DNA of 64,000 bases from Mesobacillus maritimus (GTDB lineage Bacteria; Bacillota; Bacilli; Bacillales; Cytobacillaceae). Below are positions 53,594 to 63,589 of the stretch, one piece after another. The notes below the pieces were generated by a model that worked only from the letters and a program-made list of their open reading frames with translations, was not told where the DNA came from and did no database searches. The DNA lies in assembly GCF_023715205.1 (NCBI RefSeq), contig NZ_JAMBNR010000004.1, positions 292,513-356,512 of the forward strand, read 5' to 3'. Made by a program: the position numbers and the translations under genes. Each line of letters starts with the position of its first letter. The stretch's first letter is position 1.

Positions 53594-53791
53594 GTAGATA
53601 AATTTCCTTTCTATTTTATCCATATAAAGACAGAGTTAATATCATTTCTATTCCTTTTAGGATACCTTTATACGGAGTCTGTTAAACCAAACAACATTGT
53701 ACTATACATGGGATTGAAAGGAAGTTCAAGGGAAATATATATGAAATTTGTGGAAAGAAGAGGGAGGCTTTTAAATGTTTTGTAAAGGCAA

Positions 53792-53820
53792 GAAAAAGCG
53801 GTCGAAATTGACCACTTTTT
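53792..53820 (-). terminator. Rho-independent terminator of the glutamate synthase-like gene
   Basis: On the minus strand AAAAAGTGGTC pairs with GACCGCTTTTT around a short loop; T residues follow. It is 12 nt past the stop codon. Confidence 0.85.
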
Positions 53821-53831
53821 CTCTATGTTTA

Positions 53832-56800
53832 TTATTCAGTGGAAACAGCTGGATCAGCCTGTTCTTTGACTGGCACTACTTGTAGAAATGCCTGCTCAGG
53901 TTGTTTAAGGAGCTTTGAGAGCTCGATAGCTTCCTCTTTTTGATCGTGGGCATTCAACAACTCAATATAGCGACTAAGTAATTCTTGAACGTCTTTTTTT
54001 CCCATTGCATTCAGTGGATCGATTGAAACCTTTGCCCCTTTAGCGATTCTGCGTTGCAGTGCTTCCTCTGTTAGACCCAATTCCGGTTGATGACGAAGAT
54101 AAACAACGCCCCCTGTCATCCCTGCGCAAATCCAAGGTCCCGGATCGCCAAGGACAAGCCCGCGTCCGTTTGTCATGTATTCAAATGCAAATCCTTTAAT
54201 ATTTGCATTTGCGCCGATATTTCCAGCTTCTTTTGCAGGTATAGGATCTTTTACAAGGCCGCCAATGATCATATCCGCACCAGAAAGTCTAATCCCTGCA
54301 CGAGCATCTGCGTTTCCTTGAGCAACAAGTAGTCCCTTTTGAGCTCCGTAGCCAAACCCTTTTCCGACGGAACCATTATAAAACTGACCATCTTTTCCTT
54401 TCGTTTTAAAGATGAGGATGTTTCCTCCGAATGAAGTTTTTCCGACTCCGTCTTGACCGCCGCCATCGACATCAATCGTAATCCCTTCTGTATTATAGGC
54501 GCCAAGCCCGTTTCCGAGTATCGACTTTTTATATCGTAAAGAGATTGGTGATAGTTGTTTATAAGAACCATCAAGGCGGCCCCGAACTCGATGACAACTT
54601 ACGCGGCTGGCGAGAACTCTTTGCCCGGCAGTAACCGCTTCGAATTGACGAGAATGATGTAGTTCTTCATCCACTGCATCAAGATATTCAGCTCCGGCTG
54701 CTACTTGGAGTTGTTTAGCCTCTATAGTAGCGGCAGCTTCTTGGTAGAATAGCTGGCTGATTTCAAGTGGTTTTAATAAATTACTTAAATCAAGTAAGTC
54801 TTTTCCTTTTACTTGTTCCAGTAGATCTGATCGCCCAACCACATCTTGAAGGTTTTTAACTCCGACGGAAGCTGCTAATCTTTTCAATTCGTTCCCGAAA
54901 GCACCAAATAAGTTCATAATGCCTTGAACTGCTAAATCGAATTGTCTTGGAACAAAACGCCGAAGCCCGTGTTCCTTGGCTTGTGTTTCCGACTCAATTT
55001 GCGTTGCGATTCCCACATGGCATGTATCAAGATGACAACCTCGGCATGTGGTACAGCCGATAGCCAGCATAGAAAGTGTTCCGAACCCAATACGGTTCGC
55101 CCCAAGGAGCATAACCTTAAAAGCGTCTAACGCGCTCTTAATACCACCGTCAGCCCAAATTTCAACTGTATCACGAAGCCCTGCTTCGAGCAGGGCGTTA
55201 TGTGCTGCTTTAACACCAATCTCTACAGGAAGACCTACATGCTGGAGAGCATGAATACGAGCAGCACCGGTTCCGCCGTCAAAGCCACTTAGTGTAATAA
55301 TATCCGCTCCAGCTTTGGCGATTCCAACCGCGATAGTCCCGATGTTTGGTACTACAGGAACTTTAACAGAGACCTTCGCTTTGTCGTTTGCTGTTTTGAG
55401 TTCATGAATCATCTGCGCTAAATCCTCAATTGAATAGATATCATGGTTATTTGAAGGGGAAATCAAATCAGAACCAATTGTTGCATTACGAGCTTCTGCA
55501 ATCTTAGCAGTTACTTTTGAACCTGGTAAATGTCCGCCTTCGCCTGGCTTAGCTCCTTGCCCAATCTTAATTTCTAATAAGTTGGAGGAGTTTAACAACT
55601 CAGCATTTACACCAAAACGACCGGAAGCAACTTGCTGTCCGCGGGTGCGCGGATATTTACCGAGCATATCTTTAATTTCACCGCCTTCGCCGTTAAGTGA
55701 GACCATATTTAATCGATCTGCCCCTTCAGCGTAGGCACGGAATGCAATTTCGTTTTGAGAACCAAATGACATTGATGAGATGATGAAAGGTAAACTGTGT
55801 TCGCCCACACTAATATCTACATCATTAGAGCTGACGCTAGAATCTGTCTGTTTTAATCCAGTTAAGTGCCTAATGGTTGTAGGATTTTTCTCTTCTTGTT
55901 CTGAGATTTTTTCTCGGTAACCATTGTAATCTCCAGTCGATGCGACTTCACCAATTGCTTTCCATATCCGTGGGAAAAGACTGAAAGGTTTTCCGATGCG
56001 CTCTTTCTCGCTTTGATAATCCTGCGCTCTGGCAAGGGCATCCTCTTTCATTAAACTAAAACTAAATTGCAAGTTCTCGTTGCCAAAGAAGTTCACGATA
56101 TTAAGATAGTTTGCTAGTTCTTTGTTTAAACCGATGGCTGAGAACAAACGACTGTATCCACGAAGCTCGTGAATCCCAATCGTTGAAATGACTTTTTCAA
56201 GCCCTTTTGTTAAAGCGCTATAAAGATTAATTAAAGGCTTAGTAGATTCACCACTAACGGTTAAAAACATATAGTAAGGGCTGATAACATCTGCCCCAAG
56301 GCCCAGGGCTGTTATGATATCATGCAAAGACCGAATCGCTGCGGAACGAAGCAAGAGTGAACAATTTCTCCTTAAGTCTGCTTTCGTTAGTGCTTGGTCA
56401 ATAGTTGAAATAACTAGATGAGGATCAAGCCATAGTCCATCTCGATGTGCTTTAGCATCATCTAAAATTAATAACGCTTTGCCGCTTTCAACAGCAGAAA
56501 TGGCTTCAGCTGAAACGCGCTCAAGTGCTGTTGGTATCGTCTCGTTTTCTGTGAAAATCGTTTCGATATAGCTTACTAGTTTCTTCTCTTGATAGAAATG
56601 AATGATTTGATCCGCACTTGGTTGACTTGTTTCAAGGTAGCAGTCATAGCCTAGTTTCCCTTCAACCAATACTGGAGTAGTCAATTCAATAACTTCGCTG
56701 GCATCCTCGTTATTAAATAATGTTGGTCGTTTTCCAATGACTGTCCTGGTGGAGAAATGTTCTGCTTCTCGGTCACGGTCAATTGCAGGGTTTGTCACGA

Positions 56801-58295
56801 CAGCTACGCTTTCTTTGATGAAATCTGCTATATTTCTACGTTCCGGATTTAAAGCAGCTAATGGTGAATCATGACCAAGGGAACGGATGGGTTCAATCCC
56901 TTTTTCAGCCATTTGCTCAACCAGTTGAACATGATCACGCTCCCATCCGAAGGCCTTGTACTGACCATTATGAATTTTCTCTGGGTAACGAATCGTAACG
57001 GTTTTTTCAAAGGTAGAAATATCTAAGCGACGACGTGCCCCGTTAAAATCAATTCGGGTGGAAAAACGTTGATAAACTTCTTCTTGGAGTTTATGATGCT
57101 CGTAAACTTCAATTCTATTATTATTCCACTTTAGGCCGATTTTTTCTCCAGGTGAAAGTGGCTTAGGTTCCCCGACGTAATCCTCGGCTGGAATTACCCC
57201 TGGTTCAGATGAGAAGAGGTAAGAGTTTTCAATTTCAACCATCCATAAAGGCCGTAAACCTAATGCATCCACACTAAAAACGGCTTCATCCCCATACCGA
57301 GAGATAATCGCAGCAGGCCCTTGGGCATAATGTCCCCAAGCCTCGCGGAGGTAAGTATATAGGTCTTGTAACTTGGTTGGATAGGACTTGATTTCATTAA
57401 TAATAGGTGGAAACATTACGTCCATTGCTTCAAAAAGCGAATATCCATCACGGCAAATAAAGGTTTCTAATGTTCTACTTAAATCTTGTGAATCGCTTCC
57501 GTCTTTAACAAGCGGGACATGGATCATATTGGCTTCATCGCGTAATTTCGCAATTGTATTAATTTCTCCGTTATGGCCAATTACGCTAAAAGGCTGAACG
57601 CGAAAAAAGCTAGATAATGTATTCGTTGAGTAACGATTGTGACCAAGTGTCATGGTTGAAGCAACAAGAGGATTAGCTAAATCATAATAATACTTCGGAA
57701 GGATGTCACCGGCCCCCATTACTTTATAAATGGCGTGATATTGGCTAAGTGAAGCGACATGAACTTCATGATTCTTTTCGAAGTCTACGATGACTGTAAA
57801 CAATTTTTTTGAAAGGTCAGCGCCTGACACTTCCGAAATACAAGCAAATTGCCAGAATACAGGGTTTTCTTGAATAGCGATGGGTCCAAGGGCAGAAGGA
57901 TTGGTCACTTTGTCTGAATCAAAGATGAGGGAGAGGCCATGTTGACTGAGCTTCTCTTTAAGTTCTTGTTTTGTTTTAGAGGCGTCACAATTACGTGATA
58001 GAAAAATATGTCCGACAACAAATTGATCACGGTCGACTACAGAAGAATCGATACCGGCAGAGTGTAATTTTTCTTTCCAGAGTCTGCGAGGGATATCAAT
58101 ATGAATGCCGACACCGTCACCTTCACCATTAATAAAACCTGCTCGGTGGTTCATTGTAACTAGTCCTTCGATACAATGAAAAATATTCTCTCTAGTAGGT
58201 ACTTTTTGCTTCTCTACACAAGCTATAATTCCACAGGCATCATGTTCTTGTCGATAAAAATTTTTAAATAAAGATGGGCTCCAATTTTCTTTCAT
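53832..58295 (-). CDS. Orphan full-length glutamate synthase large subunit-like protein
   Basis: This 1487-residue protein has the glutamate synthase layout. The class II glutaminase domain has nucleophile Cys21 after a 20-residue leader (EHDACGIIAC), with a central domain and an FMN-binding synthase domain (about 840-1200). The [3Fe-4S] motif Cys-x5-Cys-x4-Cys is in CTTCRGCHLDTC (near 1085) and the C-terminal GXGXG beta-helix is present. No small subunit gene (GltB/GltD) is adjacent, so it may use ferredoxin or a distant partner. The ATG lacks a near ribosome binding site; the only GGAGGTG is about 40 nt upstream, followed by an in-frame TGA. A cre site lies upstream. Confidence 0.88.
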   Translation of the reverse strand: MKENWSPSLFKNFYRQEHDACGIIACVEKQKVPTRENIFHCIEGLVTMNHRAGFINGEGDGVGIHIDIPRRLWKEKLHSAGIDSSVVDRDQFVVGHIFLSRNCDASKTKQELKEKLSQHGLSLIFDSDKVTNPSALGPIAIQENPVFWQFACISEVSGADLSKKLFTVIVDFEKNHEVHVASLSQYHAIYKVMGAGDILPKYYYDLANPLVASTMTLGHNRYSTNTLSSFFRVQPFSVIGHNGEINTIAKLRDEANMIHVPLVKDGSDSQDLSRTLETFICRDGYSLFEAMDVMFPPIINEIKSYPTKLQDLYTYLREAWGHYAQGPAAIISRYGDEAVFSVDALGLRPLWMVEIENSYLFSSEPGVIPAEDYVGEPKPLSPGEKIGLKWNNNRIEVYEHHKLQEEVYQRFSTRIDFNGARRRLDISTFEKTVTIRYPEKIHNGQYKAFGWERDHVQLVEQMAEKGIEPIRSLGHDSPLAALNPERRNIADFIKESVAVVTNPAIDRDREAEHFSTRTVIGKRPTLFNNEDASEVIELTTPVLVEGKLGYDCYLETSQPSADQIIHFYQEKKLVSYIETIFTENETIPTALERVSAEAISAVESGKALLILDDAKAHRDGLWLDPHLVISTIDQALTKADLRRNCSLLLRSAAIRSLHDIITALGLGADVISPYYMFLTVSGESTKPLINLYSALTKGLEKVISTIGIHELRGYSRLFSAIGLNKELANYLNIVNFFGNENLQFSFSLMKEDALARAQDYQSEKERIGKPFSLFPRIWKAIGEVASTGDYNGYREKISEQEEKNPTTIRHLTGLKQTDSSVSSNDVDISVGEHSLPFIISSMSFGSQNEIAFRAYAEGADRLNMVSLNGEGGEIKDMLGKYPRTRGQQVASGRFGVNAELLNSSNLLEIKIGQGAKPGEGGHLPGSKVTAKIAEARNATIGSDLISPSNNHDIYSIEDLAQMIHELKTANDKAKVSVKVPVVPNIGTIAVGIAKAGADIITLSGFDGGTGAARIHALQHVGLPVEIGVKAAHNALLEAGLRDTVEIWADGGIKSALDAFKVMLLGANRIGFGTLSMLAIGCTTCRGCHLDTCHVGIATQIESETQAKEHGLRRFVPRQFDLAVQGIMNLFGAFGNELKRLAASVGVKNLQDVVGRSDLLEQVKGKDLLDLSNLLKPLEISQLFYQEAAATIEAKQLQVAAGAEYLDAVDEELHHSRQFEAVTAGQRVLASRVSCHRVRGRLDGSYKQLSPISLRYKKSILGNGLGAYNTEGITIDVDGGGQDGVGKTSFGGNILIFKTKGKDGQFYNGSVGKGFGYGAQKGLLVAQGNADARAGIRLSGADMIIGGLVKDPIPAKEAGNIGANANIKGFAFEYMTNGRGLVLGDPGPWICAGMTGGVVYLRHQPELGLTEEALQRRIAKGAKVSIDPLNAMGKKDVQELLSRYIELLNAHDQKEEAIELSKLLKQPEQAFLQVVPVKEQADPAVSTE

Positions 58296-58569
58296 ATAAT
58301 CGGCTATTCAAAGGGAGTTCCTTCAGCCGGTTCACCTCCTGAAAATTTGTGTTAGTTTAGCTGCCAATGAAGGAGCGAAAGTGGGGAATAAGCAGTAAAA
58401 TAAGATTAAAAATGATGAGACTGAAATTTAGAGTAGAAACAGCAAATGGAAAGTTACCGGAAAAGTTAGTTTATTTTATCATGGGAATTTTCAGAAATCA
58501 ATTATTTATACAAAAATATGGATGAGATAACCCTCGGTTTTTGAGAAGGGGTCGGTAGATAACCTTGTA

Positions 58570-58584
58570 TTGTAAGCGTTTGCA
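58570..58584. promoter_or_regulatory. cre site (CcpA) upstream of the glutamate synthase-like gene
   Basis: TTGTAAGCGTTTGCA matches cre consensus TGWAARCGYTWNCW fully within 58571-58584. It lies 275 bp upstream of the glutamate synthase start on the minus strand and 15 bp past the gsaB terminator, so it most likely belongs to the glutamate synthase gene. The rest of this 351-bp gap (58296-58646) shows only the distant ribosome binding site and the gsaB terminator. Confidence 0.75.
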
Positions 58585-58598
58585 TTGTTGCAAAGTTA

Positions 58599-58628
58599 AA
58601 AACAAGAGCTAAAGAGAGCTCTTGTTTT
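58599..58628 (-). terminator. gsaB: Rho-independent terminator of gsaB
   Basis: AAAACAAGAGCT (58599-58610) and AGCTCTTGTTTT (58617-58628) form a perfect 12-bp stem around 6 nt, ending the minus-strand gsaB transcript. Confidence 0.9.
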
Positions 58629-58646
58629 GTATAAGATACTGCATAT

Positions 58647-59942
58647 TTATTCATTTGCTAATGAATAAAATGCATTGTCAACAGCATGAAGGGTAGCTTC
58701 GATGTCTTCCTTAGTATGAGCAATCGTAATAAACCAGGCTTCATATTTAGATGGTGCAAGATTAATACCTTGTTCGAGCATTAGTTTGAAGAACCGAGCG
58801 AACATTTCACCATCTGTATTTTCAGCTTGCTCATAATTCTCAACTTTTTCGTTTGTAAAGTAAACAGTTAGAGCTCCTTTTAAGCGATTTATGCTAATAG
58901 TGATTCCGTGTTTTTCGGCAGAATCGGTAATTCCTTGTTCAAGTATTGCGCCTAATTGATCTAAATAGTCGTATACACCGTCTTGTTTTAATACCTCAAG
59001 GCAGGCGATTCCTGATAAAATCGAAGCTGGATTCCCTGCCATCGTGCCAGCTTGATATGCTGGGCCAAGAGGTGCAACCTTTTCCATAATCTCTGCTCGA
59101 CCACCGTAGGCTCCAATTGGAAGGCCGCCGCCAATGATTTTTCCCATCGCGGTCAAGTCTGGTTTTACCCCTAATAAATCCTGTGCACCACCGTACATAA
59201 ATCGAAAAGCCGTAATAACTTCATCATAAATAACTAGAGCTCCAGCGTCGTGAGTTAGTTCATTCACTTGTTCAAGGAAGCCTGGCTTCGGTTCCACAAT
59301 CCCAAAATTACCGACGATAGGTTCTACTAGGACCGCAGCAATTTCGTCTCCCCATTTAGATAGGGCCTCTTTAAACGGTTCGATATCATTGAATGGTACT
59401 GTAATAACTTCTTGAGCAATACTTTTTGGTACGCCCGCGGAATCAGGTGTTCCTAGGGTGGAAGGACCACTACCTGCTGCTACTAAGACTAAATCAGAGT
59501 GGCCATGGTAACATCCGGCAAATTTAATGATTTTATCTCTACCTGTATAGGCTCGGGCAACACGGATCGTTGTCATAACCGCTTCGGTTCCAGAATTGAC
59601 GAAACGAACTTTTTCTAATGCAGGCATCGCTTCCTTCAACATTTTAGCGAATTTCACTTCATGTGGAGTAGGAGTTCCAAATAAAACCCCTGTTTCTGCT
59701 GCCTTTTTGATTGCTTCAGTTATATGAGGATGAGCATGTCCAGTGATGATTGGTCCGTAGGCTGCTAGATAGTCGATATATTGATTTCCGTCAACATCCC
59801 AAAAGTAAGCTCCCTGGCCACGTTCCATTACAACGGGAGCCCCGCCACCAACAGCTTTGTAAGATCTAGATGGGCTGTTCACTCCTCCAACAATATGTTC
59901 TACTGCTTCTTTATGTAATCTTTCAGAATTGGGTCTTTTCAT
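58647..59942 (-). CDS. gsaB: Glutamate-1-semialdehyde 2,1-aminomutase
   Basis: This 431-residue PLP enzyme converts glutamate-1-semialdehyde to 5-aminolevulinate in heme and siroheme synthesis. It has the family segments [49 protein letters not shown] and the PLP Lys in [17 protein letters not shown], with [10 protein letters not shown]. It is the second GsaB type found beside hemL in Bacillus hem operons; this locus has no other hem gene. The start at 59942 follows AAGGAGG; the frame runs open to 59984. Confidence 0.94.
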   Translation of the reverse strand: MKRPNSERLHKEAVEHIVGGVNSPSRSYKAVGGGAPVVMERGQGAYFWDVDGNQYIDYLAAYGPIITGHAHPHITEAIKKAAETGVLFGTPTPHEVKFAKMLKEAMPALEKVRFVNSGTEAVMTTIRVARAYTGRDKIIKFAGCYHGHSDLVLVAAGSGPSTLGTPDSAGVPKSIAQEVITVPFNDIEPFKEALSKWGDEIAAVLVEPIVGNFGIVEPKPGFLEQVNELTHDAGALVIYDEVITAFRFMYGGAQDLLGVKPDLTAMGKIIGGGLPIGAYGGRAEIMEKVAPLGPAYQAGTMAGNPASILSGIACLEVLKQDGVYDYLDQLGAILEQGITDSAEKHGITISINRLKGALTVYFTNEKVENYEQAENTDGEMFARFFKLMLEQGINLAPSKYEAWFITIAHTKEDIEATLHAVDNAFYSLANE

Positions 59943-60109
59943 TATGAGTTCCTCCTTACTAATATGCCGGTAATATTTTAGCATACTTTCTTTCTATTCT
60001 TCAGGAAGTTTTCATGAAGATTGTTGGAAGAAAGGTGGACTTGCCTGCATAGAAAAGGCTTTGAGCGCGTATAGATGAGAAAGAGACGCAGGGGAAACGG
60101 GGCGTAGAA

Positions 60110-60532
60110 ATGGGCTTTTATTTTTCAATCATCATAATTATCCTTTGTATTGTACTGAGCCTGAGGGAGCTCTTTATTCCAGATAAAATTAAAGGTAAAA
60201 AGATGTCCATTGAGAACTTTTTTATCTTAGCTATTATTTATGCGACAGTTATGATCGGGTTTGGGTTGATTTATTTTTTAGTAGGAACCGAAGGTCACCC
60301 TGTCATCATGGAAGGTGAATACACAAAAAGTACGAGTACTAATGAAGCTATAACCACTATTTCTAAATTAGAAACTTGTATTTACTTTAGTGCAGTTACT
60401 CTTTTTTCAGTTGGATATGGGGATATTGCCCCTATTGGAATTGGGAGGTTCATCGCTGTTTTGGAAGCTTTGATTGGATACACGATTCCAACAGCTTTTG
60501 TTGCCCGCACAGTCTTTGATCGGAAAGTTTAA
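60110..60532 (+). CDS. Two-pore-segment potassium channel-like protein
   Basis: This 140-residue membrane protein has hydrophobic segments at about 3-22, 34-58 and 115-133, and the potassium selectivity filter SVGYGD (about 107-112, in TLFSVGYGDIAPIG). It contains no cytoplasmic RCK or nucleotide-binding domain. It resembles bacterial KcsA-like minimal channels with an extra N-terminal segment. Tetrameric K+ flux is inferred from the filter. It lies between gsaB and bcp on the plus strand. The start has only weak AAACGGGG. Confidence 0.85.
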   Translation: MGFYFSIIIIILCIVLSLRELFIPDKIKGKKMSIENFFILAIIYATVMIGFGLIYFLVGTEGHPVIMEGEYTKSTSTNEAITTISKLETCIYFSAVTLFSVGYGDIAPIGIGRFIAVLEALIGYTIPTAFVARTVFDRKV

Positions 60533-60602
60533 ACAGTTGTTTGGTTGAAATAATCTTCTCATTTAGGATAGTCTTTATTTAGTGACTATAAAGGAGGAGA
60601 AT

Positions 60603-61073
60603 ATGGTAGTGGAATTAAATGAACTTGCCCCTGATTTCGCGCTGGAGGCCAGCAATGGGGAGACAGTGAGCCTTTCAGATTTTCGCGGGAAAAATGTTGT
60701 TCTTTATTTTTACCCAAAGGATATGACTCCAGGTTGTACTACAGAGGCCTGCGATTTCAGAGATCAACATGAAAACTTTGAAAATTTGGATGCGGTTATT
60801 TTAGGAGTAAGTCCGGATCCAATAAGTCGACATGAAAAATTTATTGAAAAACACGGTTTACCTTTCCTCTTGCTAGCGGATGAGGATCATAAGGTAGCGG
60901 AAGCTTTTGATGTATGGAAGCTTAAGAAAAACTTTGGAAAAGAATATATGGGAATAGAACGCTCCACTTTCATTATCAATAAAAAAGGGGAACTGGTAAA
61001 AGAATTTCGTAAAGTTAAAGTAAAAGGACATGTTGAGGAAGCTTTAGAATATATAAAAAATGAATTGCAATAA
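60603..61073 (+). CDS. bcp: Thioredoxin-dependent peroxiredoxin Bcp
   Basis: This 156-residue peroxiredoxin has peroxidatic Cys45 in DMTPGCTTEAC and resolving Cys50 in the same helix, the atypical two-Cys pattern of Bcp/PrxQ. It reduces alkyl hydroperoxides in the cytosol with thioredoxin. ATG at 60603 follows AAAGGAGGAG. It corresponds to B. subtilis ygaF. It stands directly upstream of perR, the peroxide regulator, though a 472-bp gap with a terminator separates them. Confidence 0.94.
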   Translation: MVVELNELAPDFALEASNGETVSLSDFRGKNVVLYFYPKDMTPGCTTEACDFRDQHENFENLDAVILGVSPDPISRHEKFIEKHGLPFLLLADEDHKVAEAFDVWKLKKNFGKEYMGIERSTFIINKKGELVKEFRKVKVKGHVEEALEYIKNELQ

Positions 61074-61163
61074 AGCCTATTTTTTTGATTAAAGGCATTT
61101 GTCCACTCATTTATTATCGATGTGAATACTTTATATTAGGGCATACCTCCTCAATTAAACTTT

Positions 61164-61198
61164 GATCGAGTCGAATAATCGGCTCGATCCTTTTTTTT
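61164..61198 (+). terminator. bcp: Rho-independent terminator between bcp and perR
   Basis: GATCGAGTCGA (61164-61174) pairs with TCGGCTCGATC (61179-61189) with one mismatch, and eight T residues follow. It lies about 90 nt past the bcp stop. Between 61200 and 61460 I see nothing I can support. Confidence 0.9.
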
Positions 61199-61462
61199 AC
61201 GGCAGAAAATAGATTTTGTATTTTTTAGGACTCACATCCTTCGGTTTTTAAATCTGTTATAGATAAGACTTTAACCTGTAAGTAACAAGAATTTTGTTTT
61301 TCTATTAGGGAAGGCTTAATAAAAGATAAGGTTTTTGCTAATTTTGTTGGAAAATCATGAGGCAAATTGCATACATATATGAAAAAAGAGGCAATCAGCG
61401 ATTCCGTAGAAGGGGAAGTGGGTAATAAGTTAAGAGTAAACCCTGTGTGTGAGTGTCTAATA

Positions 61463-61509
61463 TTGACAAAAGTACAGCAGACCTAGTACACTATTTATAA
61501 ATATTATAA
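61463..61509 (+). promoter_or_regulatory. perR: perR promoter with overlapping Per box
   Basis: TTGACA (61463-61468) and TACACT (61487-61492) with an 18-bp spacer give a start near 61499. TTATAAATATTATAA (61495-61509) matches the Per box TTATAATNATTATAA with one mismatch and covers the start point, the arrangement for PerR autorepression. Confidence 0.85.
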
Positions 61510-61545
61510 AGTAATAATTTGTAAAGAGAAGAGAGGTGCATGGCG

Positions 61546-61983
61546 ATGGTTGAGAATCAGTTAAAAGAAGCTTTAGATGCCTTAAAGGATACAGGGGTTC
61601 GCATCACGCCGCAGCGTCATGCGATACTCGAATATTTAATTGAGTCAATGGCCCATCCAACAGCTGACGATATTTATAAGGCACTTGAAGGGAAATTTCC
61701 AAATATGAGTGTTGCGACAGTATATAATAACCTTAGAGTTTTCCGTGAGGTTGGTTTGGTGAAAGAATTGACATATGGTGATGCTTCTAGTCGTTTTGAT
61801 TTTGTTACTACTCATCACTACCATGTCATTTGTAAAAGCTGTGGAAAGATTGTTGACTTCCATTACCCTGGTCTAGATGAGGTTGAACAGTTGGCATCCC
61901 ATGTTACGGGTTTCCAAGTAGGTAACCATCGTTTGGAGATATATGGTACGTGTCCTGAATGTTCGGGTAAAGAAACGCATTGA
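61546..61983 (+). CDS. perR: Peroxide-responsive repressor PerR
   Basis: This 145-residue Fur-family regulator has, with the start at 61546, all PerR residues at B. subtilis numbering. The regulatory metal ligands are His37, Asp85, His91, His93 and Asp104, and the structural zinc ligands are Cys96, Cys99, Cys136 and Cys139. It senses H2O2 through oxidation of His37/His91 by bound iron. The ATG at 61540 is too near the AGAGGTG site; 61546 agrees with the family. It binds the Per box just upstream. It probably controls katA, ahp and heme genes elsewhere. Confidence 0.97.
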   Translation: MVENQLKEALDALKDTGVRITPQRHAILEYLIESMAHPTADDIYKALEGKFPNMSVATVYNNLRVFREVGLVKELTYGDASSRFDFVTTHHYHVICKSCGKIVDFHYPGLDEVEQLASHVTGFQVGNHRLEIYGTCPECSGKETH

Positions 61984-62019
61984 TCTGATTTATAAGGCAA
62001 TGATAAAAAAGAAACTCTT

Positions 62020-62070
62020 GGATAACAAAAATGACTCGCAGATAAGCGAGTCATCTTGTTATCCTTTTTT
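62020..62070 (+). terminator. perR: Long hairpin terminator between perR and ygzB
   Basis: GGATAACAA and ATGACTCGC pair with GCGAGTCAT and TTGTTATCC around a short loop, giving some 18 pairs with a 2-nt bulge, then TTTTTT. It overlaps the stop region of the convergent ygzB gene. Confidence 0.9.
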
Positions 62071-62406
62071 ATTGTAATCTTCATTAAACTCTTTACCGTC
62101 AAGCGAAGGATCAAGAGTTAAGGGTTCGTTGCAATGCATACAAATATCTACCCGACCCAAAATTTTCGTTTGTTTCCCACACCCTGGGCAAATAACTTGA
62201 ACGGTCTTTGTAGATAACATTCCAATCCAGAAATAAACAATCGTGCTTGCGATAATAAATAGCAATCCTACAAGCATAAAAATGGTCATAACAATTGGAT
62301 GATTACGAAAGAAGATTCCTCCATACATGACAAAAAAGCCTATAAAAATTAAGCTTAACGCGAATGTGCGGATTTTATTAATTTTACTTGAATATTTTTT
62401 TGCCAT
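62059..62406 (-). CDS. ygzB: YgzB, two-segment membrane zinc-ribbon protein
   Basis: This 115-residue protein has two membrane segments (about 17-34 and 43-66) and then a C-terminal zinc ribbon with CPGC and CMHC (about 75-95). It matches the YgzB family by position and pattern. ATG at 62406 follows GGGAGGG; an upstream ATG at 62421 lacks a site. The function is unknown. Confidence 0.92.
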   Translation of the reverse strand: MAKKYSSKINKIRTFALSLIFIGFFVMYGGIFFRNHPIVMTIFMLVGLLFIIASTIVYFWIGMLSTKTVQVICPGCGKQTKILGRVDICMHCNEPLTLDPSLDGKEFNEDYNKKG

Positions 62407-62537
62407 CCTTTTCCCTCCCAAGAGATAAGTCTATCATATCATCATAATGATTTTTTTTACAGCAGAAGAAAGGGAAAGCAGGATTTTTTGGCAACCTGTC
62501 GAACAAGTATTTCTATTATATAATTGGAGGAATTACC

Positions 62538-63404
62538 ATGGAGGATATCCTTCGCCCGATTTATCAGGAAAGAGCTAGTCAGGCGAATACTATTGGTGTG
62601 TTGTTGATAGAAAAAAGGCAGCAACATTCAGCAGAAACTGATTTGTTTGATTCTATATTGCTCATTATAGTGAAAGAAGAGGATCAACCTATATTTGTGG
62701 AACATTATACTTATAATGATCAAAAGGCGGCAATGCATATTGTGACTGAAGCTCAACTTAAAGAATGGATGCTGCTAGGGAATAACCGCAAAATCTTCGA
62801 CTGGCTATATGAGGGGATAATTCTGTTTGATCGAAATGAATATATTGCAAACTTGAAAAAGGAATTAAGAGACTTTCCTTTTTACGGTAGAAAGATAAAA
62901 ATGGGTGTAGAATTTGCTAGGTTGATTCGCAGATATATGGATGGAAAGACTTTGTTTGATGACTATCAATATTTAGATGCTTATAATCATATTGTTCATT
63001 CTTTGCATCATTTAGCGCGGTTAACGATTATTGAAAATGGATTCCATCCTGAAGTAACAGTGTGGACGCAAGTGAAACGTATTGATCCAGAAATCTATAA
63101 ATTATATGAGGAATTAGTATCAAGTGAAGAAACAATGCAAAAAAGACTGGAACTTTTGTTCTTAGCGAGTGAATTTCTAATCCACTCAAGAACGCAAATA
63201 GGTTCTTCACACCTCCTTTCAATATTATCTGAACGAGAAATTTGGACATTCAATCAAATGATGGAGCATCCCGAATTTAGTGTTTACTCTGTTGATTTAG
63301 AAATTCTTATTGAATATTTAATTGAAAAGAAGTTTATCAGCGTAGTGCCTATTGAAACAAAAGGAAAAAAGCTATATCAACGGTGTTATAAAGTCACAGG
63401 TTAA
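62538..63404 (+). CDS. ygxA: YgxA, nucleotidyltransferase-like protein
   Basis: This 288-residue soluble protein (MEDILRPIYQERASQANTIG start) matches YgxA, known as nucleotidyltransferase-like: LFDSILLIIVKEEDQPIFVEHY looks like the palm strands with a D-x-I pattern, and the second half is helical. Its substrate is not known. It sits immediately upstream of the rrn operon as in B. subtilis. ATG follows TTGGAGGAA. No terminator follows before the rrn promoters. Confidence 0.9.
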   Translation: MEDILRPIYQERASQANTIGVLLIEKRQQHSAETDLFDSILLIIVKEEDQPIFVEHYTYNDQKAAMHIVTEAQLKEWMLLGNNRKIFDWLYEGIILFDRNEYIANLKKELRDFPFYGRKIKMGVEFARLIRRYMDGKTLFDDYQYLDAYNHIVHSLHHLARLTIIENGFHPEVTVWTQVKRIDPEIYKLYEELVSSEETMQKRLELLFLASEFLIHSRTQIGSSHLLSILSEREIWTFNQMMEHPEFSVYSVDLEILIEYLIEKKFISVVPIETKGKKLYQRCYKVTG

Positions 63405-63433
63405 AAACTATTGTAAAAAAACAATAAAAAGTA

Positions 63434-63462
63434 TTGACCTTTTTTAATATCCTTGATATATT
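63434..63462 (+). promoter_or_regulatory. rRNA promoter P1
   Basis: TTGACC (63434-63439), 17-bp spacer, TATATT (63457-63462). Start expected near 63469, an AT-rich stretch upstream could act as an UP element. Confidence 0.85.
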
Positions 63463-63533
63463 AATAACCGTCGCTGCAGAACAAACTTTAAAAGGTTTTG
63501 CGGAGATGGTTAATTTCTTTTTTTAAAACAGTG

Positions 63534-63562
63534 TTGACATGAAAAACGCTGTATGTTAAATT
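63534..63562 (+). promoter_or_regulatory. rRNA promoter P2
   Basis: TTGACA (63534-63539), 17-bp spacer, TAAATT (63557-63562). Exactly 100 bp after P1, the tandem arrangement of Bacillus rrn operons. Confidence 0.8.
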
Positions 63563-63589
63563 AATAAAGTCGCTTCTTGAGTGGCTGAT

